The position numbers were made by a program, and so were the translations under genes. Below, one piece after another: positions 48,476 through 57,488 of a DNA stretch of 64,000 nucleotides; positions within the stretch are counted from its first letter, which is position 1, and every line of letters starts with the position of its first letter. The notes under the pieces were generated by a model. It saw nothing but the letters and a program-made list of their open reading frames with translations. It had not been told where the DNA came from and did not search any database. Origin of the DNA: Streptomyces sp. P9-A2. Lineage in GTDB: Bacteria; Actinomycetota; Actinomycetes; Streptomycetales; Streptomycetaceae. The stretch covers positions 6,262,001 to 6,326,000 of the forward strand of contig NZ_JAZIFX010000001.1 of assembly GCF_036634175.1 (NCBI RefSeq), written 5' to 3'.

Positions 48476-49758
48476 TGGGCCGCGGCGGCCGACATCCGGA
48501 CGGAGAGCAGGACGTGGAAGCCACCAACGCGGCCTTCGCCGTCCTGCTGGAGGACAGCGCGGAGGAGCTGTACGACCAGGCGCCCTGCGGTTACCTGTCG
48601 ACGCTGATGGACGGCACCATCGCGAAGATCAACGCCACCCTCCTGGAATGGCTGGGTCTTTCACGGCAGCAGGTGGTGGGCCGGATGCGGTTCACCGATC
48701 TGCTCACCGTGGGCGGCAAGCTTTATCACGAGACGCACTTCGCCCCGCTGTTGCAGATGAACGGCGAGGTCGGCGGCATCGCCCTGGACATCAAAGCCGC
48801 CGACGGGCAGCGGATGCCGGTGCTCGTCACCTCGAAGGTGAAGACCAGTGACGACCGCGAACCGATACTCATCCGCACCACGGTCTTCGACGCCCGGGAC
48901 CGCCGTGCCTATGAGACCGAGCTGCTGCGCGGACGCCGGGAAGCCGAAGAAGCGCGCCGGCAGGCCGAGGTCGACCGCAAACGACTCCAGGAAGCCCTCG
49001 CCGTCCTCCAGCAGAGCCTGCTGCCCGCCGAGCTCCCCACGGTTCCGGGCCTGGAAACCGGCTCCCACTACCACACCGCCTCTCCGGATCTCCTCGGCGG
49101 AGACTTCTACGACCTGTTCCCCCTCGGCGCGGACCGGTGGGCGTTCTTCCTCGGCGACGTGTGCGGCAAAGGCCCCCAGGCCGCCGCGGTCACCTCACTG
49201 GCCCGCTACACGCTGCGGGCGGCAGCCCTGCACGACCCGGACCCCGTCACCGTACTGACCACCCTGAACACCGTGCTGCACGAGCGGTACACCGGCGACG
49301 ACCCCCGGTACTGCACCGCCGTCTTCGGCGTCCTGCACCCCGGCAGCGGCCACGTCGGCGTGCACCTGGCCTCCGGCGGCCACCCCTCCGCACTGATCCA
49401 GCGCGCCGACGGCACCGCGCACTACCTGCCCACCCCCGACGGCATGCTCATCGGCGCCCTGCCCCGGGCCCAGTTCACCCCCGCCCGCACCCGGCTGTCC
49501 CCCAGAGACACCCTGCTGCTCTACACCGACGGTCTGACCGAAGCCCGCACCGGGCCCGAGCGTGAGCTCTACGGCGAGGACGCCCTGCGCGCCTTCACCT
49601 CCGAACAGCCCGCCACGGGACCCCAGGCCCTCATCACCGCTCTGACCGGGCTCCTCGCCGGCTTCGGCGACGGACTCGACGACGACACCGCGCTGCTCGC
49701 CCTCGGAGTGCCCGCCCCGCTCCCCACCCTCGCGAGTGAAGACGAAGACCTGACATGA
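48475..49758 (+). CDS. RsbP-like PAS and SpoIIE-type PP2C phosphatase
   Basis: 427 residues. A PAS domain (about 20-140: LYDQAPCGYLSTLMDGTIAKINATLLEWLG) is followed by a charged coiled coil (about 145-180, GRREAEEARRQAEVDRKRLQEAL) and a SpoIIE/RsbU phosphatase domain. That domain has SLLPAELPTVPGLE, GGDFYDLFPLG, VCGKGPQAAAVTSLARYTLR and GLDDDTALLAL with its metal-binding Asp residues. It should dephosphorylate the STAS protein encoded by the next gene. Its start overlaps the hydrolase stop and its stop overlaps the STAS start (ATGA), giving tight coupling. Confidence 0.92.
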   Translation: MGRGGRHPDGEQDVEATNAAFAVLLEDSAEELYDQAPCGYLSTLMDGTIAKINATLLEWLGLSRQQVVGRMRFTDLLTVGGKLYHETHFAPLLQMNGEVGGIALDIKAADGQRMPVLVTSKVKTSDDREPILIRTTVFDARDRRAYETELLRGRREAEEARRQAEVDRKRLQEALAVLQQSLLPAELPTVPGLETGSHYHTASPDLLGGDFYDLFPLGADRWAFFLGDVCGKGPQAAAVTSLARYTLRAAALHDPDPVTVLTTLNTVLHERYTGDDPRYCTAVFGVLHPGSGHVGVHLASGGHPSALIQRADGTAHYLPTPDGMLIGALPRAQFTPARTRLSPRDTLLLYTDGLTEARTGPERELYGEDALRAFTSEQPATGPQALITALTGLLAGFGDGLDDDTALLALGVPAPLPTLASEDEDLT

Positions 49759-50108
49759 GCCCGCTGACTATCACTGCCCGAGACGCAGCCACCGGTCCCG
49801 TACTGGAGATCACCGGTGACCTCGACCACACGACGGCACCCGAACTCCGTCAGGCCGTGAACCGTCTCACCCTGGCCGGCGGGCAACTGCTGGTCCTGGA
49901 CCTGGCCGGCCTGGAATTCTGCGACTCCAGCGGCATCACCGCTTTACTGGCGGCACGCAACCTGGCTGTGGAACAGAGCGGCGACATGGCCTTGGCCGCG
50001 GTCCCCGCCAACACCGCCCGGATCCTGCGCATCGCCGGCCTGGACCGGGTCTTCACTCTCCACCCCGACACATCGACAGCCATCAAGTCCGGCTCCACAG
50101 CCCGCTGA
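49755..50108 (+). CDS. STAS-domain anti-anti-sigma factor (RsbV-like)
   Basis: 117 residues. VLEITGDLDHTTAPELRQAV and LVLDLAGLEFCDSSGITALLAAR are the STAS landmarks. Ser58 in CDSSG is the phosphorylation site position used by SpoIIAA/RsbV proteins. Dephosphorylated, it would bind an anti-sigma kinase and free a sigma factor. The kinase and sigma factor are not in this operon; an anti-sigma-type ATPase begins at 63578 but is unlinked. Third gene of the module. Confidence 0.93.
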   Translation: MSPLTITARDAATGPVLEITGDLDHTTAPELRQAVNRLTLAGGQLLVLDLAGLEFCDSSGITALLAARNLAVEQSGDMALAAVPANTARILRIAGLDRVFTLHPDTSTAIKSGSTAR

Positions 50109-50479
50109 TCATCAGGACCGCGGCGCCGGGCACCGGGTCGAGCCCGTAGGAATGGGACGAATCCACATTCCCTCTTCAGGCACGACAGCACCCACTCCCG
50201 GTCACAATCGTCCGCGCTCACTCACACACACCAGAACACACTCGCACTCAGCCAAACCCCAGCAGCTCCCAATCCCCTCGCAGGGCGGCGAGTCAGCCGG
50301 CCGCGGCATCCGGGTGAGCCGCCCGGCAACCGGGCGGCACCCCGTCCGGCCGGAGGCTTCAGGGGGACGGAACGGGGTACTCCACGGGGCGTGATCCAGC
50401 ACGCACCGCGGCAGGGACCGGTCGCGCACCATCGCCCGGCGCCGCAGGCGCTCCCGCGCCGCGTCGGAGGAGGACGACG
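50109..50479. other. Intergenic region before the metallophosphoesterase gene
   Basis: No gene and no clear terminator or promoter. A C/A-rich tract (cacacacaccag) lies at 50220-50240. GTG 50480 of the next gene is preceded by ggaggaggac. Confidence 0.45.
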
Positions 50480-50995
50480 GTGTCACCCGTGAGGCTGCTG
50501 CTGGTCTCCGACACGCATGTGCCGCTACGCGCCAAGCGGCTGCCCTCCGAACTGCTGGACGAGATGGAGCGGGCCGACGTCGTGGTGCACGCGGGGGACT
50601 GGGTCGACGCCCCCACGCTCGACCTGCTGGAGGCGCGCGCACGGCGGCTGATCGGCGTGTTCGGCAACAACGACGGCCCCGAGCTGCGCGAGCGGCTGCC
50701 CGAGGTGGCCCGGGCGGAGCTGGGCGGCCTGCGGTTCGGCGTCGTTCACGAGACGGGCCCGGCGCGGGGGCGGGAAGCCCGCTGCGCCCAGCGCTTTCCC
50801 GACCTGGACGTCCTGGTCTTCGGCCACAGCCACATTCCCTATCTTCTGCCTCCTGCTTCGGAAAAAGAAGGATTCACCTGTTCCCGGAACGGAGCGACCG
50901 AATCCAGGTGCTCTTTCCACGGGGCCATGGGGAAAGGGCGGTACCTGGCGCGCTGCCCGGCGGGCGGCGGATCCCCCGGATGCCTGCGAGAGTGA
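50480..50995 (+). CDS. YfcE-type metallophosphoesterase with a non-homologous C-terminus
   Basis: 171 residues. All metal-binding motifs of the calcineurin-like fold are present: VSDTHVPLR, VVHAGDWVDAPT, GVFGNNDGPE, GVVHETG and VFGHSHIP. After HIP, at about residue 123, the usual ending (strands with LNPGS) is missing. It is replaced by an unrelated, less GC-biased tail (YLLPPASEKEGFTCSRNGA...). The gene therefore looks 3'-recombined or truncated; the active site may still form. The GTG start has ggaggaggac upstream. Substrate unknown. Confidence 0.75.
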   Translation: MSPVRLLLVSDTHVPLRAKRLPSELLDEMERADVVVHAGDWVDAPTLDLLEARARRLIGVFGNNDGPELRERLPEVARAELGGLRFGVVHETGPARGREARCAQRFPDLDVLVFGHSHIPYLLPPASEKEGFTCSRNGATESRCSFHGAMGKGRYLARCPAGGGSPGCLRE

Positions 50996-51060
50996 ACGAA
51001 TGAGGCCGAAGGGGCCGGGTACCGGAAGGCCTGGTGAGTCCGACGAGAGCTGGAGGACCG

Positions 51061-51516
51061 ATGGCCGTACGACACCGATTGGTCGAACGTTCCGTAGCGG
51101 ACGTCTGGGCGGTTCTCGCGGACAGCACACGCTACGGCGACTGGGTGGTGGGCACATCGGATACACGGCCCGGAGAGGGCGTATGGCCGCAGGTCGGCTC
51201 CGGCATCACGTACAAGATCCGGCTGGGACGGTGGTCGGTGGCGGGAAGCACCGTCGTCCGACGTTGTGAGGCGCCGCACGTGGTGGAACTGGAGGCCGAC
51301 GGCGGGCGGCTCGGCACCGCACGCATCGCCGTCGAGGTTCGGCCGTGGGGCGAGAACGCCTTGGTGACCATCGACGAACACCCCCTGCGTGGACCGGCCG
51401 GGAAGCTCCACAACGCAGCCGTGGACGCGCTGATCCAGCTGCGCCACCGCATGATGCTCGCCCGTTTGGCCGACGCGGTGGAGAAGACCCCGAAAAGCGC
51501 GCACGAACCGGCCTGA
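51061..51516 (+). CDS. SRPBCC family protein
   Basis: 151 residues. VRHRLVERSVADVWAVLADSTRYGDWVVGTSDTRPGEG is the helix-grip opening, followed by GSGITYKIRLGRWSVAGSTVVRRCEAP and a long C-terminal helix with LIQLRHRMMLARLADAVE. It is a hydrophobic-ligand-binding small protein. ATG 51061 follows ggaggacc. The FAD oxidoreductase gene begins 124 bases downstream on the same strand and is probably co-transcribed; this combination is common in Streptomyces and may belong to lipid or isoprenoid metabolism. Confidence 0.85.
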   Translation: MAVRHRLVERSVADVWAVLADSTRYGDWVVGTSDTRPGEGVWPQVGSGITYKIRLGRWSVAGSTVVRRCEAPHVVELEADGGRLGTARIAVEVRPWGENALVTIDEHPLRGPAGKLHNAAVDALIQLRHRMMLARLADAVEKTPKSAHEPA

Positions 51517-51640
51517 CAACGGGCCGGGCCCCTGCCCGAAGGGCCCGGGAAAGCCCTAGGAGCCGGGGGAGCCCGAGGGCCGGGGGAGCCCTGAGGGCCC
51601 GGGAGGGCGACGGGCCCGTCGAGAACGCCAGGAGGCGACG

Positions 51641-53320
51641 ATGCCGGACGCGGTGGTCATCGGCGCGGGACCCAACGGTCTCGTCGCCGCGAACAATCTC
51701 GTCGACGCGGGATGGAGCGTGGAGGTTCTGGAGGCCCAGCCGCAACCCGGCGGCGCGGTCCGCAGCGATCGCGGCGTCCACCCCGACTACGTGAGCGACG
51801 TCTTCAGCGCGTTCTACCCCCTCGCCGCCGCCTCCCCGGTCCTCCGGGAACTGGAGCTGGGGAAGGAAGGGCTGACCTGGAGCCACGCCCCGGCCGTCCT
51901 GGCACACCCGATGCCGGACGGCCGGTGCGCCGTCCTCGCACGCTCGGCCGCCGACACGGCGGCGGGCCTGGACATGTTCGTGGCGGGCGACGGGGACGCC
52001 TGGCTCGACCTGTGCAGCACGTGGGAGCGCCTGAGTCCGGACGTCCTGCGTATTCTCTTCACCCCCTTCCCCCCGGTCCGGGCCTCCCTCCGGCTCGCCG
52101 CCGGACTCCGGGCGGCCGGGGGCCTGCGCCTGGCACGGACCCTGCTGCTGCCCGTCCGCCGACTGGGGGAGGAGTCGTTCCGCGGCGAGGCGGGACGGCT
52201 GCTGCTCGCCGGCAGCGCGCTGCACGCGGACCTCGGCCCCGAAGCGGCCGGCAGCGGGGGCTTCGGATGGCTGATGTGCATGCTCGGACAGGCCTACGGC
52301 TTTCCCGTTCCGGTGGGAGGAGCCGGGGCGCTCACGGCGGCCCTGGTGCGCCGGCTGGAGCGGCGCGGCGGCGCGGTCCGCTGCGGGGAGCGCGTGACCG
52401 AGGTCGTCGTACGCGGCGGGCGGGCCGTCGGCGTACGCACCGCGGGAGGCGAGTCCGTACCGGCGCGTCGTGCCGTGCTCGCCGACGTGTCCGCACCGGT
52501 GCTGTACGGCGAACTGGTCGACGCACAGCACCTCCCCGGCCGGCTGTTGAAGGACCTGGACCGGTTCCAGTGGGACTCCGGGACCTTCAAGGTCGACTGG
52601 GCGCTGAACGGCCCCGTGCCCTGGACGGCCGGGCAGGCGGCCTCGGCGGGAACGGTCCACCTGGCCGACGGAGTCGACGGTCTCACCCGCTTCGCCGCCC
52701 AGCTCGCGACGGGGCAGGTGCCCGACCGGCCCTTCATCCTCTTCGGGCAGATGTCCACCACGGACGCCACCCGCTCACCGGCCGGCACCGAATCGGCCTG
52801 GGCCTACACCCACATTCCGCAGCGGATCAAGGGCGACGCGGGCGAGGACGGGCTGACCGGGCTCTGGGACCGGCGGGAGGAGGAAGCCATGGCCGACCGC
52901 ATGGAGAACGAAGTCGAACGCTGGGCGCCGGGATTCCGCTTCCGCGTCACGGCCCGGCGCGTTCTCTCGCCGCGCACACTCGAGTCCATGGACGCCAACC
53001 TGCACGAGGGCGCGATCAACGGCGGAACGGCGTCCCTGCACCAGCAACTGGTGTTCCGGCCGACGCCCGGCACCGGCCGCCCCGAAACACCGGTGAAGGG
53101 CCTCTACCTCGCCTCGGCCTCCGCACACCCCGGCGGCGGAGTGCACGGCGCCTCCGGCGCCAACGCGGCCGCTGCCGCGCTGAGCGGCCTCGGCCGCCTG
53201 TGCTCGGCCCGCCTGCCGTGGAGCACCCGTGCGGGGAGCCCTCGTGCCGGGCGGAAAACCGGGGAGCAGCCGCCACAGCGGCGCGGCAGCGGGACGGGTT
53301 TCTCCAGCCGGGTGGAGTAG
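51641..53320 (+). CDS. FAD-dependent oxidoreductase, phytoene desaturase/PYROXD2-like
   Basis: This is a 559-residue amine-oxidase-fold flavoprotein. AVVIGAGPNGLVAANNLVDAGWSVEVLEAQPQPGGA is the FAD dinucleotide site with the following GG motif. The substrate region includes GFPVPVGGAGALTAALVRRLERRGG. The C-terminal KGLYLASASAHPGGGVHGASGANAAAAAL is the typical closing FAD motif of carotenoid desaturase-like enzymes. About 40 disordered Arg/Gly residues follow. ATG 51641 has aggaggcgac upstream. Cytoplasmic or membrane-associated; substrate unknown. Confidence 0.88.
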   Translation: MPDAVVIGAGPNGLVAANNLVDAGWSVEVLEAQPQPGGAVRSDRGVHPDYVSDVFSAFYPLAAASPVLRELELGKEGLTWSHAPAVLAHPMPDGRCAVLARSAADTAAGLDMFVAGDGDAWLDLCSTWERLSPDVLRILFTPFPPVRASLRLAAGLRAAGGLRLARTLLLPVRRLGEESFRGEAGRLLLAGSALHADLGPEAAGSGGFGWLMCMLGQAYGFPVPVGGAGALTAALVRRLERRGGAVRCGERVTEVVVRGGRAVGVRTAGGESVPARRAVLADVSAPVLYGELVDAQHLPGRLLKDLDRFQWDSGTFKVDWALNGPVPWTAGQAASAGTVHLADGVDGLTRFAAQLATGQVPDRPFILFGQMSTTDATRSPAGTESAWAYTHIPQRIKGDAGEDGLTGLWDRREEEAMADRMENEVERWAPGFRFRVTARRVLSPRTLESMDANLHEGAINGGTASLHQQLVFRPTPGTGRPETPVKGLYLASASAHPGGGVHGASGANAAAAALSGLGRLCSARLPWSTRAGSPRAGRKTGEQPPQRRGSGTGFSSRVE

Positions 53321-53443
53321 GCCGCCCGGTTCTTCGACCCGCCGCGTCGACAAGCGAGACACCTGGCCGGGGGCTCCGGCGGCCACGGGCCGGTCGAGTG
53401 CGGGCCCTCCTCACCGGGCGACCGGGCGACCGGGCGGTCGTGC

Positions 53444-54028
53444 TCAGCTCTGGTGCAGGCGCTTCAGGGCCAGAGAGAGCCCGACGCCCTTCGCGTGGTG
53501 CTTGAGCCGTTTGCGGTCGGGGTCGCGGTCGGTCTCGATCGTGAACCTTCCCTTCTCCTGGTAGTACCGTTCGGCTTCGAAATCGAAGAGCATCACGTCG
53601 TCGGCGGTCATCGGCTGCTCGGACGTCTTTCTGTCCCAGAACGTCAACGCTCCTTTGAAGAACACCTCCGTCTCCGAGGTCAACCTGACCACCAGGCCGC
53701 CCTTCACGGTGAGGCAGTACTCGTAGAACGCCCTCTGATCCTCGTCCGGCTGATTCCCGCCTCCGTGCTCCAACTTGTGCCAGGACCGGGACTGCAGTAC
53801 CCAGAATTCGTCGGTCTCGGTCCGCGGCACGTCGACGGTGTAGGTCTCCTCCCGCGTGAACAGCCCGAACAACCCACTCTTGACCTGGCGGGTGCGCTCC
53901 GACCGTTCGACGACCTGCCGAGTCCTGCGTGGTGCCCGGGTTTCCCGGGCCACCTTTTCCGCATAGCGCCGCAGCCGGTTCCAGTCCAGCTCGCTCTGCT
54001 CGTAGGCGGCTCTGTCCGGTCTGCTCAC
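53444..54028 (-). CDS. Conserved-looking hypothetical protein of the CHAT operon
   Basis: This is a 194-residue soluble protein, Arg/Glu-rich at the start (LDWNRLRRYAEKVARETRAPRRTRQVVERSERTRQV). A probable beta-rich part follows: GLFGLFTREETYTVDVPRTETDEFWVLQSRSWHK, FYEYCLTVKGGLVVRLTSETEVFF, MLFDFEAERYYQEKGRFTIETD. No known motif. It is the last gene of the minus-strand run that begins with the TPR-CHAT gene, 69 bp after the membrane protein gene. Association suggests it is an effector or adaptor of that system. Confidence 0.7.
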   Translation of the reverse strand: MSRPDRAAYEQSELDWNRLRRYAEKVARETRAPRRTRQVVERSERTRQVKSGLFGLFTREETYTVDVPRTETDEFWVLQSRSWHKLEHGGGNQPDEDQRAFYEYCLTVKGGLVVRLTSETEVFFKGALTFWDRKTSEQPMTADDVMLFDFEAERYYQEKGRFTIETDRDPDRKRLKHHAKGVGLSLALKRLHQS

Positions 54029-54097
54029 GGTGCTTCCTTTCCCTACCCTCCCCGTTTCCGGGAGCCACGGCGATCGGCCGCGGCGGGCGGTGTGTGC

Positions 54098-54766
54098 TCA
54101 CGGCGGGCAGGAGTCGACGACCGCCAGGGACACGACCTCGGCGGCCGGCACCCGGCGAGGGATGGTGGACTTGTCGGTGAGGATGGAGAAGGCCTTCGCC
54201 CCGCCGGTCAGTTCGCCGCAGAGGACGGCCTCGGGCGTCACGACGAGCACCCGGGGCCGCGGGTCCTGATTCCCTGCCGGGGCTTCGCGGGGAAGCCACC
54301 AGGACGTCAGCGTCATGGCGACGATCACGGGCAGGGAGACCAGCAGCGCGATCCTGGCCCTGCGGACATCGGACCAGCTCTTCGCCGCGGCAGCCGCCTT
54401 GTACCGTTCCAGGGAACCGTGACGGCTGCGCAGCAGGTCCCGGTCGACCGGCCCCGAACCACCCACCGCGGAAGCACGCGACGCGGCCCACAGACCGCAG
54501 AGCGCCACGGTGAAGCCGAATCCCAGAACCGCGGTCACGACACCGCGCCACACAGGGCTCAGTTCGGCCATCCTGCCGGGGCCGCCCAGCATGAGCCCGG
54601 CGGCCATGACGGTGACCAGCAGCCCCAGCCCGGTACGCCACTGCTCCGCGCTGGCACGGGCCCGGGTGAGCGAGTCCCCCGCGTACGCACGCCATTGCGC
54701 GTCCTCCGCGAGCTGGTGCTCGCTCGGTGGGGCGGACGGCTTCCGGTATCGCGCCGGGGGGATCAT
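54098..54766 (-). CDS. Membrane protein of the CHAT operon
   Basis: 222 residues with three hydrophobic segments: LGLLVTVMAAGLMLGGPG, GVVTAVLGFGFTVALCGLWAA and ARIALLVSLPVIVAMTLTSWWLP. The C-terminal domain of about 55 residues (RPRVLVVTPEAVLCGELTGGAKAFSILTDKSTIPRRVPA) is predicted extracytoplasmic or cytoplasmic depending on topology, with two Cys. Family unknown. ATG 54766 overlaps the stop of the upstream Cys-rich gene (ATGA). It could be the membrane anchor or pore-type partner of the CHAT protein. Confidence 0.7.
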   Translation of the reverse strand: MIPPARYRKPSAPPSEHQLAEDAQWRAYAGDSLTRARASAEQWRTGLGLLVTVMAAGLMLGGPGRMAELSPVWRGVVTAVLGFGFTVALCGLWAASRASAVGGSGPVDRDLLRSRHGSLERYKAAAAAKSWSDVRRARIALLVSLPVIVAMTLTSWWLPREAPAGNQDPRPRVLVVTPEAVLCGELTGGAKAFSILTDKSTIPRRVPAAEVVSLAVVDSCPP

Positions 54767-55143
54767 GCGATGTCGTCCCGGAGCACTTCAAGAGCGAACG
54801 TGATGCCGCAGCCGGTGGTGACGCCTGTGGGTCTGTTGCCGTGCGTGAGCTCGCAGTTGCAGGTGACATGGATACGGGTGTAGGGGTCCGGGGTGCCCGT
54901 GGCGTCGTCACCGAGCACGCCCGACTCACCGGCGGCGGTCAGGATCTCCTCGCCCGAGATGTCCCCCCGGCAGCGGGGGCAGGCGCCGCTGACGACCACC
55001 CGCGCGACCCCGCCCGAGTTTTCCACGACCGCGCTCAGTGCCGGGTCCTCCCCGACGCACATGTCGTAGGCGGCGTCCGTCCACTTGTACGCCAGTGGAT
55101 CGTCGAGCTCGTACCTCAGGGCGTGATGTTCGAGGGCCGTCAC
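54763..55143 (-). CDS. Small Cys-rich (zinc-ribbon-like) protein of the CHAT operon
   Basis: 126 residues. GACPRCRGDIS near residue 55 and HVTCNCELTHG near 102 supply two CxC/CxxC knuckles, with further Cys in MCVGED and TGCGI. A zinc ribbon is likely. An acidic N-terminus (YELDDPLAYKWTDAAYDMCVGEDPAL) and a TxT-type C-terminus complete it. The GTG start at 55143 overlaps the CHAT stop (GTGA), and its stop overlaps the membrane protein start (ATGA), so the three are translationally coupled. Function unknown. Confidence 0.75.
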   Translation of the reverse strand: MTALEHHALRYELDDPLAYKWTDAAYDMCVGEDPALSAVVENSGGVARVVVSGACPRCRGDISGEEILTAAGESGVLGDDATGTPDPYTRIHVTCNCELTHGNRPTGVTTGCGITFALEVLRDDIA

Positions 55144-57243
55144 CGCTGACCTCCGGGCTGCTGATGCGTGCCGATGGGAAGGAGAGGGGCCCAGTCGTGA
55201 ACGGGACGTGACCGGACGCCTCGTCCGGCCAGGAGCCGACGAGTGGACCGGTGCACCGCCGTCGCCATGCTGTTCTCCGGCAGGGCGTGCAGCACCATCT
55301 CCGCATACCGGCCGGCCAAGGTGGAGTCTCCGAGCTCTCCGACCGTGGCCAGTACTTCGTCGGAGCCTCCCGCCAGCGCGAGCGTGGCGATGCTGATCGG
55401 GTCGCTGGGCACGCGGCCGGGGTAGGCACTTCCCCAGCAGGCGATCAGCGCGAGCCGCCGGGGAGGGCGCCGGCCCAGAAGGTCTGCGGGTAAAAGCCAC
55501 TCGTTCTCGTCGAGTTCGAGATAGTGGCCCGCTCCGGGGAGCGGCCGGCCGTGCCCGGCCAGCACCATCAGTTCCCGCCCGTCGCAGAGGGCGCCGCGGG
55601 CCTCGGCGGCCGAGGACAGCCGGCGGGGATTCCATCGGCGGTCCCGCTCGAACAGGTCCATTCGATGATGCCGCACGAGCGGGCTGCGCCACACGTCGAC
55701 ATCCAGAGGCGATCGAGGCGACGGCGCGTGGAGTGACTTGACGTACCGTGTGGACAGTTGCCGCTGAATGGTCAGCGAGGGGCAGATCACGAAGCGTGCG
55801 GCCTCCCCCAGGACGAGGCCGTCCTCCAGCGGAAGCGCGCCCCACGGCACCGCCCACAGTTCACCGGTCGGGACGATCAGCAGATCCTGTGGGCCCGAAG
55901 CCGCGAGTGCCGTGATCAGACGGGGTGGGAGCAGTGCGGACAGCGGCCGCAGATCGTCGACCGTCAGCGCCAGACGTTCCGCGGCCCGGTCTCCGGACCT
56001 GAGGACGGACAGCAGGTCCAGGGCGGTCGGTGTCAGCCGAGAACTGCCCATGGAGGAGCGGCCGCCCGGGGCGCTCCACGACCAGCGCACCAGATCCCCG
56101 TCGACGGGGTCGAGGAGGATCTGGAGCGCATGGCACCCGTGGGGCAGTGCCTCCAGGAGCGCGCCGCCCTCGTCGGCCGGGGGGAGGTAGACGGCCGCCA
56201 GCAGATCGTCCAGGGACTTGCCCGCCCGGGGCTCGGCCCCCTGCCGGAACTCGAATGCGCCCAGGCGGCGGATCCTGCTCTCCCGGCGCTCGTCGCCGAA
56301 GCGGTCCTCGTCGGAGCGAGTGCTTCTCCGGTGCGCGAGCAGCCTGCGGTCCGCCCTGGCCAACAGGTCCTGGAGCTGGTCCAGTTCGTCGCCGGCCATG
56401 GCGCTGCTGTTCGCCTCCAGCAGGCCCGCCAGCCGGCGACCGGCCAGGAAGTCGGCCACCACGGCGAAGGTCTCCGGCGAGTGGTGTTTCTCCGCCGCCG
56501 ACAGGGATTCCCCATACACGTCCCGGAAGCGTCGCCGGTACTCCTCCTGGAAGCGCTCCTCCTGGTGGTCGGCGCGGTAGGACTCGACCTCCACGACCGC
56601 CTCGCGCCAGGTCCGCAACGCGTCCTCCACCGAGCCGCATTCTTCCTGCGCCTCCGCGAGTTTGCTCATGGCGTGGGACACGCCCAGAAGATCGCCGAGT
56701 TCGCGGTACCGCTCCAGGGACCGGGTGAACAGTTCCACGGCCTCCGGCCAGTTTCCCCGGCCTCGTGCGGTTCTGGCCAGGTCCTGTGCGGCGTGCGCCC
56801 GCGCACGCGGCAGACCCGCGGACGTGGCGAGTTCCAGGGCCTTGTCGTACTTTTCCGCCGCCTCGTCGAACCGCTGGTCGTCCAGGTACAGGTCGCCGCG
56901 TAAGGAGTACACGTTGACCAGGCCGGTCGGGTTGCCGTCCTGCTGGAAGGCCGTCAACGCGGGGGCGAGCCACTCCCAGGCCTCGGCGTGCCGTCCCCAC
57001 CGGTGCATCCAGCCGGCCAGCCGCTGTGCCGCGTTCCCCTGGCCCAGGGCGGATCGGACCGCGGAGAACGCGGCGTAGGCTTCCTTGCCGTGCTGTTCCG
57101 CCCGGGCCCGTTCGTCGAGCCACTGCGCACATTCGGCGGCACCGAGCAGCGCGTTCCCCCGGTACACGGGGTCGTCGAGGGCGGTGGCGATCCCCGCCGC
57201 CTCCTGGAACTGCTCCAGGGCGAGTTCGGCGGAGTGGTTCCAC
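55140..57243 (-). pseudogene. TPR-CHAT protein, C-terminal part (gene split by a tnpB element)
   Basis: About 700 residues survive. Several TPR-like helix pairs come first (NHSAELALEQFQEAAGIA, ALLGAAECAQWLDERARAEQHGKEA, DEAAEKYDKALELATSAG, AVELFTRSLERYRELGDLLG). A C-terminal CHAT domain follows: LLIVPTGELWAVPWGALPL, the catalytic His in VLAGHGRPLPG and Cys in LALIACWGSAYPG (about His728 and Cys767 of the reconstructed protein). CHAT is a caspase-fold peptidase. The N-terminal part lies beyond the insertion at 58793-59286. Starts inside the element at 57326 or 57288 could still produce this half. It is coupled to the Cys-rich gene by GTGA. Confidence 0.8.
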
Positions 57244-57488
57244 CTTCCTTGTCGGGCAGGGTGCCTGGTCCCTTCAGGGACGGGGTGCATGCCCGGTCCC
57301 GCGGAGCGGGGCAGAGGTGGCCGCAACGCCTCCAGGGCGATGCGGCGTTCCGGAGGAGGTGGCGGCGGGTTTGACTACAGGGATAGGTGTGGCATGCGCG
57401 GCTGTGGGCGGTGGGCTCGGTCGCTCGTTCGGGTGAGCCTGGTGGGATGCGAAGAGGGGGAGCGAGTGGCGGGGCTAGGTTTGGCGGC

